The notes under the pieces are model-generated. The model was not told the origin of the DNA, searched no databases, and worked only from the letters and a program-made list of their open reading frames with translations. Position numbers and translations under genes: made by a program. Shown here piece after piece: positions 5,996 to 6,112 of a stretch of 6,112 bases of DNA. Numbering within the stretch: the first letter of the stretch is position 1; each line of letters opens with the position of its first letter. The stretch covers positions 1 to 6,112 of the forward strand of contig CAKVKI010000160.1 in assembly GCA_934754975.1 (NCBI GenBank), read 5' to 3'. The DNA is from an uncultured Alistipes sp. (lineage in GTDB: Bacteria; Bacteroidota; Bacteroidia; Bacteroidales; Rikenellaceae).

Positions 5996-6112
5996 ATGAA
6001 ACGATTGATTTATCTTCTCGCAGCGGTTGCGTTCACCGCCTGCGGTTCGGCGACTTCGCTGAATGTGATGACCTTCAACATGCGTTACGACAATCCCGAA
6101 GACGGACAGAAC
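5996..6112 (+). CDS. Endonuclease/exonuclease/phosphatase-family lipoprotein, N-terminus only
   Basis: Thirty-nine residues are visible before the window ends. MKRLIYLLAAVAFTACGS is a signal peptide with a likely lipidated Cys16 (FTAC). It is followed by LNVMTFNMRYDNPEDGQN, the characteristic first strand of the endonuclease/exonuclease/phosphatase superfamily. Asn28 in TFNMR is the conserved asparagine of the metal-dependent active site. The gene begins 12 bp after the GH92 stop on the same strand, so the two are almost certainly cotranscribed. GGAG lies only two bases before the ATG, too close for a normal Shine-Dalgarno. Exported members near glycosidases probably cleave phosphodiester or phosphomonoester groups on glycans, not nucleic acid, but their substrates are poorly known. 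Domain call rests on a short segment. Confidence 0.82.
   Translation, partial: MKRLIYLLAAVAFTACGSATSLNVMTFNMRYDNPEDGQN

Noticed and set aside
5988..5999. ATG GAG TTA TGA three-codon frame overlapping the start of the last gene
   Set aside because: Too short to support as a leader peptide; most likely part of the A-rich translation initiation region of the gene at 5996.

Overview
The window looks like part of a carbohydrate-utilisation locus of a GC-rich Bacteroidetes, most likely a gut Rikenellaceae/Alistipes-type organism. The phylum call rests on three things: the gene families (GH97, GH92 and a XylR-like PBP/AraC regulator), Bacteroidetes-style -7 boxes of the form TAnnTTTG, and starts preceded by A-rich sequence instead of a clear Shine-Dalgarno. 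The genus is an inference from base composition and family mix only.

Layout. Positions 1-1414 (minus) hold the N-terminal 471 residues of an exported GH97 glycosidase whose 3' end lies outside the window. Positions 1577-2755 (minus) hold a complete 392-aa cytoplasmic sugar-sensing regulator, with a periplasmic-binding-protein-like sensor and a C-terminal AraC DNA-binding domain. Positions 2756-3067 form a 312-bp divergent control region. It contains a very good promoter for the rightward genes, a second -7-like box, and a cluster of GGTAG repeats near the regulator start. Positions 3068-5983 (plus) hold a complete 971-aa GH92 alpha-mannosidase lipoprotein with a chitobiase-type/Fn3-associated module and a PA14 module at its C-terminus. 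After 12 bp, at 5996-6112 (plus), begins an exported endonuclease/exonuclease/phosphatase-family protein, cut by the window edge.

How the genes fit together. The regulator sits between leftward GH97 and rightward GH92-phosphodiesterase genes, so it is the obvious local controller of both arms. GH92 would release alpha-mannose and GH97 (with a retaining-type nucleophile, Asp416) an alpha-galactose or similar cap. The phosphodiesterase-like protein could act on a phosphorylated decoration. Together this would suit a decorated alpha-mannan, for example a fungal or host glycan, but no SusC/SusD pair is in view and the substrate is inference.

I saw no mobile element, CRISPR, tRNA or rRNA. The most unusual detail is a nine-base G tract (coding strand) inside the regulator gene. 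A slip of one base either way would remove the DNA-binding domain. No clearly new system is evident.
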